A stretch of DNA of 41,367 nucleotides from Candidatus Obscuribacter sp. (lineage in GTDB: Bacteria; Cyanobacteriota; Vampirovibrionia; Obscuribacterales; Obscuribacteraceae): contig JADYXR010000261.1 in the NCBI GenBank assembly GCA_021772095.1, positions 1 through 41,367 of the forward strand. The letters are read 5' to 3'. The position numbers were made by a program, and so were the translations under genes. Positions 27,326-36,405 of the stretch are shown here, piece after piece (the stretch's first letter is position 1; every line of letters starts with the position of its first letter). The notes under the pieces were generated by a model that was not told the origin of the DNA, ran no database searches, and was given only the letters and a program-made list of their open reading frames with translations.

Positions 27326-30300
27326 ATGACAATCAGGACAATTCCTTCACTTGTGGTCGGTTTGGGTGGTACGGGAAAACGAGCACTCACACATCTGAAG
27401 CGGCGCATATTCGATACCTACGGCGTCGATGAACTGCCTTGGATCAGATTGTTGTCCATCGATACTGACAGTGCCACCGTCAACAATCCGCCGGTGATCA
27501 GTCAGAGGACCGGAGAATTCATCAAGCTCGGAACCAGCGAATCCCGAGTGATCGACCAGAGTGACACGCCTCAGGTGATAAGCAACCTCGACGCCCCGGA
27601 GAATCGCCATATCAAGGAATGGTATCCCGATCCGGACATGAAAGTTGATTTTCCAAAGGCAGCCAGAGGCTCCGGCCAGATTCGCATGTTTGGAAAAATC
27701 GGTCTTCACAAAGGAGACAATCTGCATTCAAATTACAGGTGGTTGCAGCAGGCTGCTCATGAGGTCGCAGATCCGGCCGCCTGGTCGAGTTTTCCGAATT
27801 TTGATGTCGATCACAACGTCCAATTCGTCTATGTAATCTGTTCGCTTTGTGGTGGCACCGGTAGTGGCATGTTTCTGGACATCGCATATTTGCTCAGAAA
27901 GATTGTCGGCGTTGATCCATCCACGAAAAGATTCGTCGGCATGTTTGTCATGCCTGAGGTGTATGAACCGGTTATCGAGAACCAGCACATCAAGCGCATT
28001 TACGCCAATGCCTATGCCGCACTGCGTGAGATGGATTATTTGTTGAACAGCCCAAAACGATCTTATTTAATCAAAGGAAAAGATCACACCTTTGTCGACT
28101 TCAAAGGCGATGTTCCTCCATTCGATTTTGTTTTTCTGTTTAACAATAAAAACAAGCGCGGATCGGTCATCTCGCAAAGACAAGTGTCCGGCGACAAACC
28201 AATGGCAATAGACGATCGCGTAGCCCAATATATGTCAGAGACGATAATGACTGACGTTCTGTCGCCTGTCACTGAGCGAAGTGAGTCGATTCTAAGCAAT
28301 ATCTTCACGTCCCTGGGTGACCCGGAACAAGTTGGAGACAGGACGTTCTACAAAACCTATTCGGCGGTTGGCGTTTCCTCCGTCAAGATTCCTGCCATCG
28401 ATCAATTCTCGGACTTGCTGCGCATCAGAATTACCGACGCCGTAATTGACTTTCTTTTGCGGCCCGACCCCGACATCACCGAAAAGGCTCTGGCAAAACA
28501 ATTCTGGTCTGAGCACGTTGCTGAAGTCGAAGACAAGCTGGTGCTCAGAACGAGTTTGAGCAGTGACGCCTCATATGGGCGTTTTCTCTCAAGTGCTTTT
28601 CATGAAGAGTTTAAGCTCAACAAACCAGCTTCGCTCGACAAACTCAAGCACTGGGTAGAGGCATTGATGTCCGATTCGATTATCGAAGGTGAATCTCTGT
28701 CAATCGAAAACCACGCCACCAGTTACGCAAAGGACTTCATCGATTCAGTAAACACTCAAGTGAACAAAAGCTTGATGACCTTCGCGCACAATCCAAAGCA
28801 CGGCTACGCCTTCCTTTGCGAATGGCTGGAAGAACTGATGGCTCTGTGCAATCAGAAGATCGCCCAGCTTCCTCCTGTACCGGAGGTTGTCGGTGATCCG
28901 AAACGGCGGGTAAATGAGGCTATCGAATCGTTGAAACGCGTGAGCGACGACGTTCAACTGCCGATACTTCGCGACACGATGTATATTCTTCTTGAGCGTT
29001 TGTCGGAGTACTATGACTCCAGAGGCAGAGATGTGCGCGGGCACAGTCTGGTCGTCAATGTTTACGAGAAACTCTTAAAAGAAATCGAGGTTCTGCACAC
29101 GCAATTGAGAAAACTGCGTGACGTGCTTTCCGAAGTCAACGATGAATACGATGTGCGCTACTCGGCCAAGATCGCCACCATGGGCGATGCCTCATCTGAA
29201 CGCATTTTGATCGATAAATCGCTGATCGGAAGAAAAGAGACGGAAAAATTTCTCGACGGTTTGTTAGCTTCGATGTGGGAAAACCAGCAGTGGAAGGACC
29301 CAGTTCCGAAGCTGGCTGAGGAAATTAAACAGTTAATCGAAGCAGAGCTTGGTGCCAATCTGGTTAAACAAGCAATCAATACGAGCCTTTCGGTCGAAGA
29401 GAGAAGCGTAAACATCAAGAAAATGATCGAAGAATTCGTACAGAAGAAAATCTTCGATCAAAAATTTCCTGTCAATCAACAAACAGGAAAGATTGATGAG
29501 CCTCACTACACCACACCGGATGGCCGCAGCCTCTTGCTCGACTTCGCCCAGGGCAACCTTCTCAATCTGATGGTCGCCCACAGCTCACCGCTATGGTCTG
29601 TGAAAACGCACCAAATCGGATCGGCCAGTCAACCGATCACCTTCGTTGGTTTGAATGGTACAAAACTTCCGGAGAATATCGTCAACGAATTGCAAAAGGA
29701 ATTGCCGGGATTTAGAACCAGCGACGTCGTGCTGTCAGACGCCGAACCGCGTATTTTGATCAAACAGTACGATCCGTTGTATTCGCTGGCATCTTATGAT
29801 GGGATCATCGATTACGAGAATTATTACAAGAATACCGATCGGCTGTCTAATCCCATGCACACCGATCGAAAATTCTCAGTCGAACCAAATCCTTATATGC
29901 AATGGCTTTCTTATGAAATGCCAAAGAAAGACCATGTGGTGCTCTGTTCCAAGGGTCACGACATAGTCGAGGCAATCAGGCGAGATCTTCAGTTCTGCCC
30001 GCATTGTTCGACGCAGGGAATTAAAAACCTGATTGTGAAAGGCAAAATCGTCTGTCCGATGTGCCAGCAGATTGTCGACAAGGGTAGCCGGAAGTGTCCG
30101 GAATGCGCCGGCTTAATTGAAGGTCACAAGTCCGCACCTGCGGAATTAAAACTTTCCGGCATTGATGAGATTGCCTGTCCTGGTTGCGTCACACTAGGAA
30201 GACCAAATCCGGAGAAGATGCTTTTGAAACATGATCCGGATAAACGCGTGCAAACTTTTTGTCCGAGCTGCGGCTCAGCCTGGGCTGATATGTGCCCTTA

Positions 30301-30583
30301 CTGCTCCGCCGATCTCGAGAAGACGACTGTCTGCACCAAGGGTAGTGACAGATGCATTTTTGAAAGCCCGCCGATTATTCTCTGCTACTCTTGCCGATGT
30401 CCGGTAACGCCGGACACCAGTAAATGTCCGCGCTGTTTCAAAGAAATCGAAGAATGCGCACCATGCAAAGAACTTGGGCTTGCGGTGAGAATGATATCGA
30501 CTGAGTACGAAGTTTGTCCTAACAGGCACACTGCGGTCGAGGAAAAAGGCAAAGTGGCCGACCCAATTGCCGCCGTGCAATAG
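27326..30583 (+). CDS. tubulin/FtsZ-like GTPase with C-terminal zinc-ribbon array
   Basis: 1085 aa. The N-terminus resembles the tubulin/FtsZ superfamily (Tubulin_2-type, related to the FtsZ-like families described in operons with membrane proteins): Rossmann-like opening PSLVVGLGGTGKRAL (8-21) and the tubulin G-box CGGTGSG (175-181), which contacts GTP phosphates. A long helical middle (about 380-750) follows. Residues about 873-1065 hold eight or nine CxxC knuckles (FCPHC, VCPMC, KCPEC, ACPGC, FCPSC, MCPYC, LCYSC, KCPRC), suggesting four or so zinc ribbons. The ATG at 27326 follows GAGGACAGGA. Expected to be cytosolic, possibly polymerising at the membrane with its operon partners. Confidence 0.9.
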   Translation: MTIRTIPSLVVGLGGTGKRALTHLKRRIFDTYGVDELPWIRLLSIDTDSATVNNPPVISQRTGEFIKLGTSESRVIDQSDTPQVISNLDAPENRHIKEWYPDPDMKVDFPKAARGSGQIRMFGKIGLHKGDNLHSNYRWLQQAAHEVADPAAWSSFPNFDVDHNVQFVYVICSLCGGTGSGMFLDIAYLLRKIVGVDPSTKRFVGMFVMPEVYEPVIENQHIKRIYANAYAALREMDYLLNSPKRSYLIKGKDHTFVDFKGDVPPFDFVFLFNNKNKRGSVISQRQVSGDKPMAIDDRVAQYMSETIMTDVLSPVTERSESILSNIFTSLGDPEQVGDRTFYKTYSAVGVSSVKIPAIDQFSDLLRIRITDAVIDFLLRPDPDITEKALAKQFWSEHVAEVEDKLVLRTSLSSDASYGRFLSSAFHEEFKLNKPASLDKLKHWVEALMSDSIIEGESLSIENHATSYAKDFIDSVNTQVNKSLMTFAHNPKHGYAFLCEWLEELMALCNQKIAQLPPVPEVVGDPKRRVNEAIESLKRVSDDVQLPILRDTMYILLERLSEYYDSRGRDVRGHSLVVNVYEKLLKEIEVLHTQLRKLRDVLSEVNDEYDVRYSAKIATMGDASSERILIDKSLIGRKETEKFLDGLLASMWENQQWKDPVPKLAEEIKQLIEAELGANLVKQAINTSLSVEERSVNIKKMIEEFVQKKIFDQKFPVNQQTGKIDEPHYTTPDGRSLLLDFAQGNLLNLMVAHSSPLWSVKTHQIGSASQPITFVGLNGTKLPENIVNELQKELPGFRTSDVVLSDAEPRILIKQYDPLYSLASYDGIIDYENYYKNTDRLSNPMHTDRKFSVEPNPYMQWLSYEMPKKDHVVLCSKGHDIVEAIRRDLQFCPHCSTQGIKNLIVKGKIVCPMCQQIVDKGSRKCPECAGLIEGHKSAPAELKLSGIDEIACPGCVTLGRPNPEKMLLKHDPDKRVQTFCPSCGSAWADMCPYCSADLEKTTVCTKGSDRCIFESPPIILCYSCRCPVTPDTSKCPRCFKEIEECAPCKELGLAVRMISTEYEVCPNRHTAVEEKGKVADPIAAVQ

Positions 30584-30717
30584 CGACTAAGTGAAGTCGA
30601 TAGAGGAGTTGATTGATCGAATTAACGGACCATTGCCGGGCGACGCCATGCGACCGCCCTGTCCGATGACCGAGTGAAGACTGACTAACTAGAGTGTCCT
30701 AACGGAAGGAGAAAAAC

Positions 30718-31344
30718 GTGCCGCTTACTTTCTATCTTCGAGACAAGAATCCAGAGGTTGTAGCGGCCTGGGGCCAGTTTTTCGGACGGCAGGCCAACCT
30801 CGACATCGCCGAAGGTGATGCGCTTGAGCTGGACGTCTCCACAATCGTAATGCCGCTCAATAGCTTTGGAATTTTGGGTTCAGGCTTCGCGCGTGATTTG
30901 AACGTGCATAGCAAAGGCTTGCTGGAAGGTCGTGTTCGCAAACTAATAGAAGATAAGTATGCCGGTGAGTTGCCGGTCGGCGTGTCTGAAGTTCTCAAAT
31001 CCGGAATTGAAAAACCGGACTATGTCGTGATATCGCCCACGGTGCGTGTCCCGCCCGAGCGTGTGTCAAACGCCAACGTCAACACCTATCTTGCCACCCG
31101 TGCAGCTCTGCGTGCCATCGCCTCCTTCGTGCGCAAGGAGCTGCAAGAGGGCCGCGAATCCTCCATTACGTCGGTCGCTCTGGTCGGTATGGGAACCGGA
31201 CAAGGCAAAACTCCGCCCGTGATCGCCGCGTTTCAAATGTACGAAGCTTATTGCCAAATCGTCATGGGAAGGGAACCTAATTTTGCCACGATCGAATCCG
31301 CTAATGCCCACGATCAGGAACTGCGCAAAGCCCGCTACATGTAG
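30718..31344 (+). CDS. macro-domain (ADP-ribose-binding) protein
   Basis: 208 aa. GTG start at 30718 with AAGGAGAAAAAC upstream. The pattern GDALELDVSTIVMPLNSFG then GSGFARDLN and GELPVGVSEV, with ISPTVRVP further on, matches macro-domain proteins of the Appr-1''-p-processing group, whose usual form is VSPANSFG...DGGID...GELPVG...APTMRVP. The ligand-contacting Asn (in PLNSFG) is kept, but the usual DGGID loop is GSGFAR. It could bind or hydrolyse ADP-ribose conjugates. Located 134 bp after the tubulin-like gene and convergent with the AAA gene, it is likely part of the same system. Confidence 0.85.
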   Translation: MPLTFYLRDKNPEVVAAWGQFFGRQANLDIAEGDALELDVSTIVMPLNSFGILGSGFARDLNVHSKGLLEGRVRKLIEDKYAGELPVGVSEVLKSGIEKPDYVVISPTVRVPPERVSNANVNTYLATRAALRAIASFVRKELQEGRESSITSVALVGMGTGQGKTPPVIAAFQMYEAYCQIVMGREPNFATIESANAHDQELRKARYM

Positions 31345-31451
31345 GCAATCGATGTCCGTGAAAACTTGTTTGCACCAGAGGAGCGTTAAGGAGAAAGGAG
31401 CGCTTCGCGATATTGGACTACTGTTTCTTGATGAAGGCAGGGTCAATCCAG

Positions 31452-33017
31452 TTAAGACGGAAAGTCGTCACTGTCGGAGCCGGAGCCGGCTCCAGCGCGC
31501 AAGGCACGACCCATTAACACACTGGCGAGGGTTTCAGGTGTTGACGGCGCTCGTAATCGTGCTTGCATCTCCGCTTCCTCATACTTCTCTTTGTTCGAGC
31601 GAATTGTTTCCGTCGCTTTGTCGAAATAACTGGTTGGTTCTCCAATCGGCATGTCGCGCGATCTGTCAAACGCCACCAGTATCTTAGCGTCTTCAATCAA
31701 ACGTTTGAGGTCGGCACCGGTCAAGCCGTCAGTCGTCGAGGCTAGAGTCGGCATATCTAGACGTCTTAGTTCAATCGGAAGTTTATGAGCATGGTCGTTT
31801 AGAATTTGCATTCTGGCTTCTTCATCAGGCAAGCGAGTTTCCAGCCATAGTTCGATTCTTCCTGAGCGCACCAATGCTGGTGGCACGCTGCTGACGTCCA
31901 TTGTCGTCATGATTATGCAGACACGTTTACTGCTCGCGCTCTCCAAACCGTCCAGCATGGTCAGCAAATAGCGGTAGAGACCGAAGTCATCTTTGTTTTC
32001 AAAAATTACATCGCTATCGTCTATGAATATAATCGACGGCGCATTATTTTGCGCGGCCTCGAAGACATGCTGAATCTTGCTGTAGAAATCAGACGAACCA
32101 GAGATGAAGGTTCCGTCGATCAGGAAAAACTTACTGCGTAATCTGTGCGCCAGCGCTCTGCCGATGGTCGTCTTACCGGTGCCAGGTGGTCCTGCAAGCA
32201 GTACTCCACGCTTTGGCTGTATATCATATTCAATGGCCAGATCATCTCGTTCAAGCGGAACGATAATATTGGCTTCGAGGGCCTCGAGGACATCATCGAC
32301 GCCTCGTAAAGACTTCAGCTCAAAGGCTTCGACTTCATCGAGATCTACATTGCTACCCATGCGTTGGCTTCGCATGTATTCGATGAATTTCTCAGTATCG
32401 AGCCCTTCATTTTTCTGGGCTAACCAAATGCATGCCCCCTTGATTTGATGCGCGGTGAGCTTGGGTGCGAATCGATAAATCTTGTGAAAATCTAGAGCAT
32501 CGGCTTTCTCTCCGAGATAGGTCTGAGCGAGAAATTGATAGTCACTGAAATCAAACTTCTCGATATTTGCACAATAGCTTCTGTTCCAAATCGGTCTTGG
32601 AGTATTGCCATTCATTCCGAAAACAATTTTTTTCTTGCTGTCGGCAACGAACGAAGCGACGCTTGTCAGAATCGCTTCGATAAATTTTCCTCGTGGATAA
32701 GGTGAACCAAATCCACAGCCGCAAATCACATCGTAGATCAGGTCCAGGTCGTCCATGATTACAAGATCGTTGGACGAGAGCGCGTCCATCAGCATTTGTT
32801 CGAGAACCTCATCCATCGCAAGAGGATTCTCTTTGCGAATTGCATCGATGAAATCCTTCATACTCAGAAACTTGCCACCACTGTCCGTGTGCAGTTTCTG
32901 AAGAATAGTGGTTCTGCCCATTCCCGTATGCGACCAGACAACAAAGATCTTGCCGATGGGGAGCGCCTCGGTCAGATGAATAAACGCTTTTTCTTGAGTA
33001 GGACTTAAGTCGGTCAC
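31452..33017 (-). CDS. tandem AAA ATPase
   Basis: 521 aa from a GTG at 33017 with a perfect AGGAGG (33027-33022); a longer frame from 33065 lacks one. Module 1: Walker A variant SHTGMGRTT (29-37, Arg in place of Lys) and Walker B LVIMDDLD. Module 2 is a classical AAA (FtsH/Cdc48 type): Walker A AGPPGTGKTT (about 275), Walker B IIFIDDSD (DD instead of DE), arginine-finger region ALVRSGRIELWLETRLPD and sensor 2 GLTGADLKRLI. The C-terminus is acidic, Ser/Gly-rich. Opposite strand, 107 bp from the macro gene. Probably a regulator or remodeller of the neighbouring vWA/tubulin-like assembly. Confidence 0.93.
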   Translation of the reverse strand: MTDLSPTQEKAFIHLTEALPIGKIFVVWSHTGMGRTTILQKLHTDSGGKFLSMKDFIDAIRKENPLAMDEVLEQMLMDALSSNDLVIMDDLDLIYDVICGCGFGSPYPRGKFIEAILTSVASFVADSKKKIVFGMNGNTPRPIWNRSYCANIEKFDFSDYQFLAQTYLGEKADALDFHKIYRFAPKLTAHQIKGACIWLAQKNEGLDTEKFIEYMRSQRMGSNVDLDEVEAFELKSLRGVDDVLEALEANIIVPLERDDLAIEYDIQPKRGVLLAGPPGTGKTTIGRALAHRLRSKFFLIDGTFISGSSDFYSKIQHVFEAAQNNAPSIIFIDDSDVIFENKDDFGLYRYLLTMLDGLESASSKRVCIIMTTMDVSSVPPALVRSGRIELWLETRLPDEEARMQILNDHAHKLPIELRRLDMPTLASTTDGLTGADLKRLIEDAKILVAFDRSRDMPIGEPTSYFDKATETIRSNKEKYEEAEMQARLRAPSTPETLASVLMGRALRAGAGSGSDSDDFPS

Positions 33018-33490
33018 AGAACCTCCTGACTCGTTTGCAACGAACACTTTTACCAGTGCTTCCAATCGCGCGAACGAAGTACGACATCACTTAAATCACA
33101 ATAGCAGAACGTCGACAAGAGACGCTCGACCGAAGCCTGCGCGTCCCTTTTCTGGAGTCTGGCCGCGGTGCCCCAATTCCGAAGGGGACCCGTCTACTCC
33201 GTGGATCTCATGTCGTTAGTGTCAGTCGTCGACCGTTCAAGTTTAAATCGGTTTGGAGGGGGTATATGGGCTTTGTTTTACGAGCGAGAAAAAGATGACG
33301 ACACCTTCCTTGACCGCTTTTGCTCAACGAGGAAACGTAAATCTTCTGCTAGTCCAGCCGCTTTGAAGTCATTTGGAGATCTCGAAACGATAATGCCTGC
33401 GATCGACAAGAATCTTGAGAATATAATTCCAGGCGCTATTCAACGAGAAACCTAACGTCTGGCTGGAAGCGAAAAAGATGAGGCCGTTTG
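33018..33490. other. intergenic region
   Basis: Upstream region of the AAA gene. A short hairpin (CCCC/GGGG) lies near 33173-33188. An open frame at 33168-33455 lacks a ribosome site and shows no family features. No strong promoter pair identified. Confidence 0.35.
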
Positions 33491-33673
33491 ATGATCAAAT
33501 TATTGTTGTGCGCAATTTTAATAGTCTCTTGCGCTTTGATCGGTTTTGCGATCTGGTGGGTTGTCCTAGACCCCGGTTCCCTGTACATGGCGCACCTTTG
33601 CAATCAGGCGACGTTGGAAAAAAGTCCGGAGGTAGTGCTATCCCGAGGTCATTTAGGTAATGTGCGTAGCTGA
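33491..33673 (+). CDS. possible small membrane peptide, 60 aa
   Basis: ATG at 33491, with GATGAGG about 13 bases upstream. One strong N-terminal hydrophobic helix (LLLCAILIVSCALIGFAIWW) is followed by a short polar tail that ends without any domain. It could be a small membrane protein or the N-terminal stub of a lost larger one. The gene call is weak. Confidence 0.35.
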   Translation: MIKLLLCAILIVSCALIGFAIWWVVLDPGSLYMAHLCNQATLEKSPEVVLSRGHLGNVRS

Positions 33674-33717
33674 CGAAAATGACAAAATCTGCAAAAATTC
33701 AGTCGTGAGCGTCGACA

Positions 33718-34554
33718 TCACGAATCGCTTTTACCCCATTGCGGGTCGCGTTTTTCAAGAAACGCGCAGATCCCTTCTTGCGCATCTGCTGCGAGCAAGT
33801 TTTCAACCATTATTCCGGTTGTGAATTCGTACGCTGAAGCGAGGTCCATTTCTTTTTGCTTGTAAAACGCTTGCTTGCCGGTCGTCACCGCATGTGGTGA
33901 CTTCTTTGCGATCTTGCCCGCCAGTTTCAATGCTTCATCGAGCTCGGTTCCTGCTTCTACAATGCGATTTACGAGTCCGATGCGGCAGGCATCTTCTGCA
34001 GTCATCAATTCGCCGAGAAGCAGCATTTCCATCGCATGTTTCGATGAAACATTTCGCGAAAGTGCCACCATTGGTGTTGAGCAAAATAGTCCGATGTCTA
34101 CTCCAGGTGTCGCGAACTTAGCGGTTGTTGATGAAATCGCCAGATCACAGCTCGCGACGAGCTGGCAACCAGCGGCGGTGGCAATACCTTGTACCGCAGC
34201 AATTACTGGAACAGGCAAATTTACGATTGACTGCATCATGCCGCTGCATAAAGTCATAATCTTCTTGAAATACTCGGCGCCTCCATCCACATCCTGGCGA
34301 TGTGCAGTGAGCTCTTTCAAATCATGACCTGCACAAAACACCGGTCCCGATGCGGACAGAACAACTGCACGCACACTTCGATCACCAGCAATCTCTTCGA
34401 GTGCTTGCCTGATGTTCAGCATCGTTTCTTCTGACAAACTATTGCGAGATCGCGATCGATTCAGTGTGAGCAGCTCAATAGAATCGCGACGCTCGCGTAG
34501 CAAGACAGGTTGAATCGCAGAATTGGGGTCGGTCGAAGTAACAGGTGAAGTCAT
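33718..34554 (-). CDS. crotonase-fold protein (enoyl-CoA hydratase/isomerase family)
   Basis: 278 aa, close to family length. Oxyanion-hole segments AGHDLKELT (about 75) and GIATAAGCQLVASCD (about 125) define the crotonase fold, with PVPVIAAVQ before the second. The two glutamates that act in enoyl-CoA hydratases are replaced: GCQL has Gln where EL is usual, and TPGVDIG has Gly where PE is usual. This resembles the ECHDC3-like branch, so the reaction on acyl-CoA is uncertain. No ribosome site is obvious at the ATG (34554). It stands alone between unrelated genes. Confidence 0.9.
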   Translation of the reverse strand: MTSPVTSTDPNSAIQPVLLRERRDSIELLTLNRSRSRNSLSEETMLNIRQALEEIAGDRSVRAVVLSASGPVFCAGHDLKELTAHRQDVDGGAEYFKKIMTLCSGMMQSIVNLPVPVIAAVQGIATAAGCQLVASCDLAISSTTAKFATPGVDIGLFCSTPMVALSRNVSSKHAMEMLLLGELMTAEDACRIGLVNRIVEAGTELDEALKLAGKIAKKSPHAVTTGKQAFYKQKEMDLASAYEFTTGIMVENLLAADAQEGICAFLEKRDPQWGKSDS

Positions 34555-34881
34555 TCGCGTAATCTATAGTTGTATCTTCATTATAGAGGAACTAACACTC
34601 AGGGTCCTAGCGCTCTTGCTGGCTGGAAGCTTTCAGCTATTCGAATGGCAAATCGAAGCTTGCTAGACTGCGGTGATGTCTTCGCTGTTCGAACGACTCT
34701 CGTCAGCCCTCTCCAATGAGAAGAGCGACAGATCTTAGCATGCAATGGTTAGATTTTCGGCTGTCGTCCGCAGTTACGGTGTGACCGTTCCCTGCGCACC
34801 GGCACTGCCACTGACACCACCACGGTGCTCCTAACTGGTGGGGGCGGGTCTGGCGCAGGCGAAGGCGGTGTCCTGCTCTTC
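34555..34881. other. intergenic region
   Basis: Contains the upstream region of the crotonase gene and the downstream region of the EF-hand gene. A 20-codon frame at 34676-34738 (MSSLFERLSSALSNEK) has no ribosome site. No terminator with a T-run found. Confidence 0.35.
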
Positions 34882-36405
34882 TTATGCCGGATTACCGTAG
34901 AAGATGCGCCTATACCGTTTGCCCGCTGGCTCTTGCGGGACAAGTTTGAACTCCGTGGGAAAGTGCGTATGTTGCATGATTTGGTTCTGGAGATTTTGAA
35001 ACCGAACGCCGTCTTCACCGGTCGAACGTATGTTCAGAATCTTGGTTTCGCCGCTGGAATCTTTGTACTCGATGCCTTCGAGCATGTCCGTCGAGCCGTC
35101 CATCATTTTCTTCCATTGAGCTCTTGCTTCGCCTACCACCTTGTCTTCCGCGTCTCGTTCGATGATTGAATCCACCAACCTTGAGTTTTCTTTCGTGCGG
35201 AACTCTTGTGTATGGGTCGGTTCTGCGCCGTTCCAGCTCGTTTCTAAAGTAACGCGCTTGCCGTTTTCAGTGGCGATGGAGGTGACGCTTTGAATGCTGA
35301 GATTCTTGCCGTATTTGACCGTCATGGTCGAGTTGTCGCGATAGTCGTGAATCGAGTCGGAGGACTTCTTGCCGTTTTCGCCGTAGCGATAGGATGCTGA
35401 TGTGACGCGCTCACCGTCTTTTCCGTACTCAACGCGGAATTCGACTTTTCCGCTTGCCTTATCACTGTTAATTTGCGACGTGATTCTGCCCTGACCATCA
35501 AACAGTGTCGTGGATGTATTCCCATTCTGGAACGTGTGATCTTCGCGGACGACGTTGCCCTCTTTGTCCAGCTGGTTTACTGTCTTTCTATTGCCTTCGT
35601 GCGTGTCAATGGTCTGGGTGCGAGCGGCATCGTCATAGCTGTAGCTGATCTTCCAGGGCTTAGAGTCTGGCATTCCGTAGTCGCTTTCCATCTCGGTGAC
35701 GCGACCGCCTTCGTCATACTTCAGGCGATGAACACCTCCGTCGGTTTCTATTACTGTCGGTCTGCCCTGATCGTCAACTTTAGAGACGCTGACGTTCTCT
35801 TCTAAATTCAATTCAATGCCTGGAACCTTATCCGCCTGGTCGGCCTTCGCCGCTGCCGCGTCATCGGATTTTTTAAGAATGCTGCGCTCGTGCCAGTTCT
35901 TCACTTCGCCTTTGAGCGAGAGGAGAGGATCGTTGAGCGACGCATCAAGATGGGCGGCGAGAATCGATGCTGCATGCTTGTCCATTTTATTCAGGGTGGA
36001 ACCTTTGCCGGCGGCTTGTTTAAGTTCGTCGGAATCCAGCATTCTGTTGGAGTTTGTGTCGATGATTTTGAAATCTTCGTTGGAGAGCTGTTGTTGCGCG
36101 AAATCGGTAGTGTGCCACGAAGGTAGTGTTGCCGCCAGTTTTACCTTGCTGCCGTTCAATTGGACATCGACATCGGAATTGTCGACCGTCTTTGTAATGC
36201 AGTTGAGATGTGGGGCCTTAGCTTCTCCCAGGCTCCCAAATTCCTGCGCAGATTTAAGTTCGTTGGTGGTCAAAGAGCCACTATTATTGGTATCAATCTT
36301 TTGAAAATCTTCTCTGCTCAGGCTCAGTCTGCAATCGTCAAAGCAGTCGCTGGGGGTGGAGATGGTGCCCGGGGTGCAAGTATCGTCCTTACAGCAATCT
36401 GACAT
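34882..36405 (-). CDS. EF-hand plus YD-repeat-like protein, 507 aa
   Basis: The frame is open to 36420 (TTG), but the ATG at 36405, with TTTGAGG upstream, is preferred. A Cys-rich N-terminus (CCKDDTC, DCFDDC) precedes two EF-hands: a canonical calcium loop DTNNSGSLTTNE (38-49) and a second, DTNSNRMLDSDE (116-127), with Arg replacing the central Gly. From about residue 205 the protein is a beta-rich repeat like RHS/YD proteins (DDQGRPTVIETDGG, YDEGGRVTEMESDYG, DGQGRITSQINSD). No secretion signal. It probably binds calcium; the target is unknown. The repeat section resembles the 297-aa protein at 7500-8393. Confidence 0.82.
   Translation of the reverse strand: MSDCCKDDTCTPGTISTPSDCFDDCRLSLSREDFQKIDTNNSGSLTTNELKSAQEFGSLGEAKAPHLNCITKTVDNSDVDVQLNGSKVKLAATLPSWHTTDFAQQQLSNEDFKIIDTNSNRMLDSDELKQAAGKGSTLNKMDKHAASILAAHLDASLNDPLLSLKGEVKNWHERSILKKSDDAAAAKADQADKVPGIELNLEENVSVSKVDDQGRPTVIETDGGVHRLKYDEGGRVTEMESDYGMPDSKPWKISYSYDDAARTQTIDTHEGNRKTVNQLDKEGNVVREDHTFQNGNTSTTLFDGQGRITSQINSDKASGKVEFRVEYGKDGERVTSASYRYGENGKKSSDSIHDYRDNSTMTVKYGKNLSIQSVTSIATENGKRVTLETSWNGAEPTHTQEFRTKENSRLVDSIIERDAEDKVVGEARAQWKKMMDGSTDMLEGIEYKDSSGETKILNIRSTGEDGVRFQNLQNQIMQHTHFPTEFKLVPQEPAGKRYRRIFYGNPA

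Noticed and set aside
34676..34738. 20-codon ORF resembling the start of Ffh (LFERLSSALSNE)
   Set aside because: No ribosome site, too short, and the similarity is too weak to call even a remnant.
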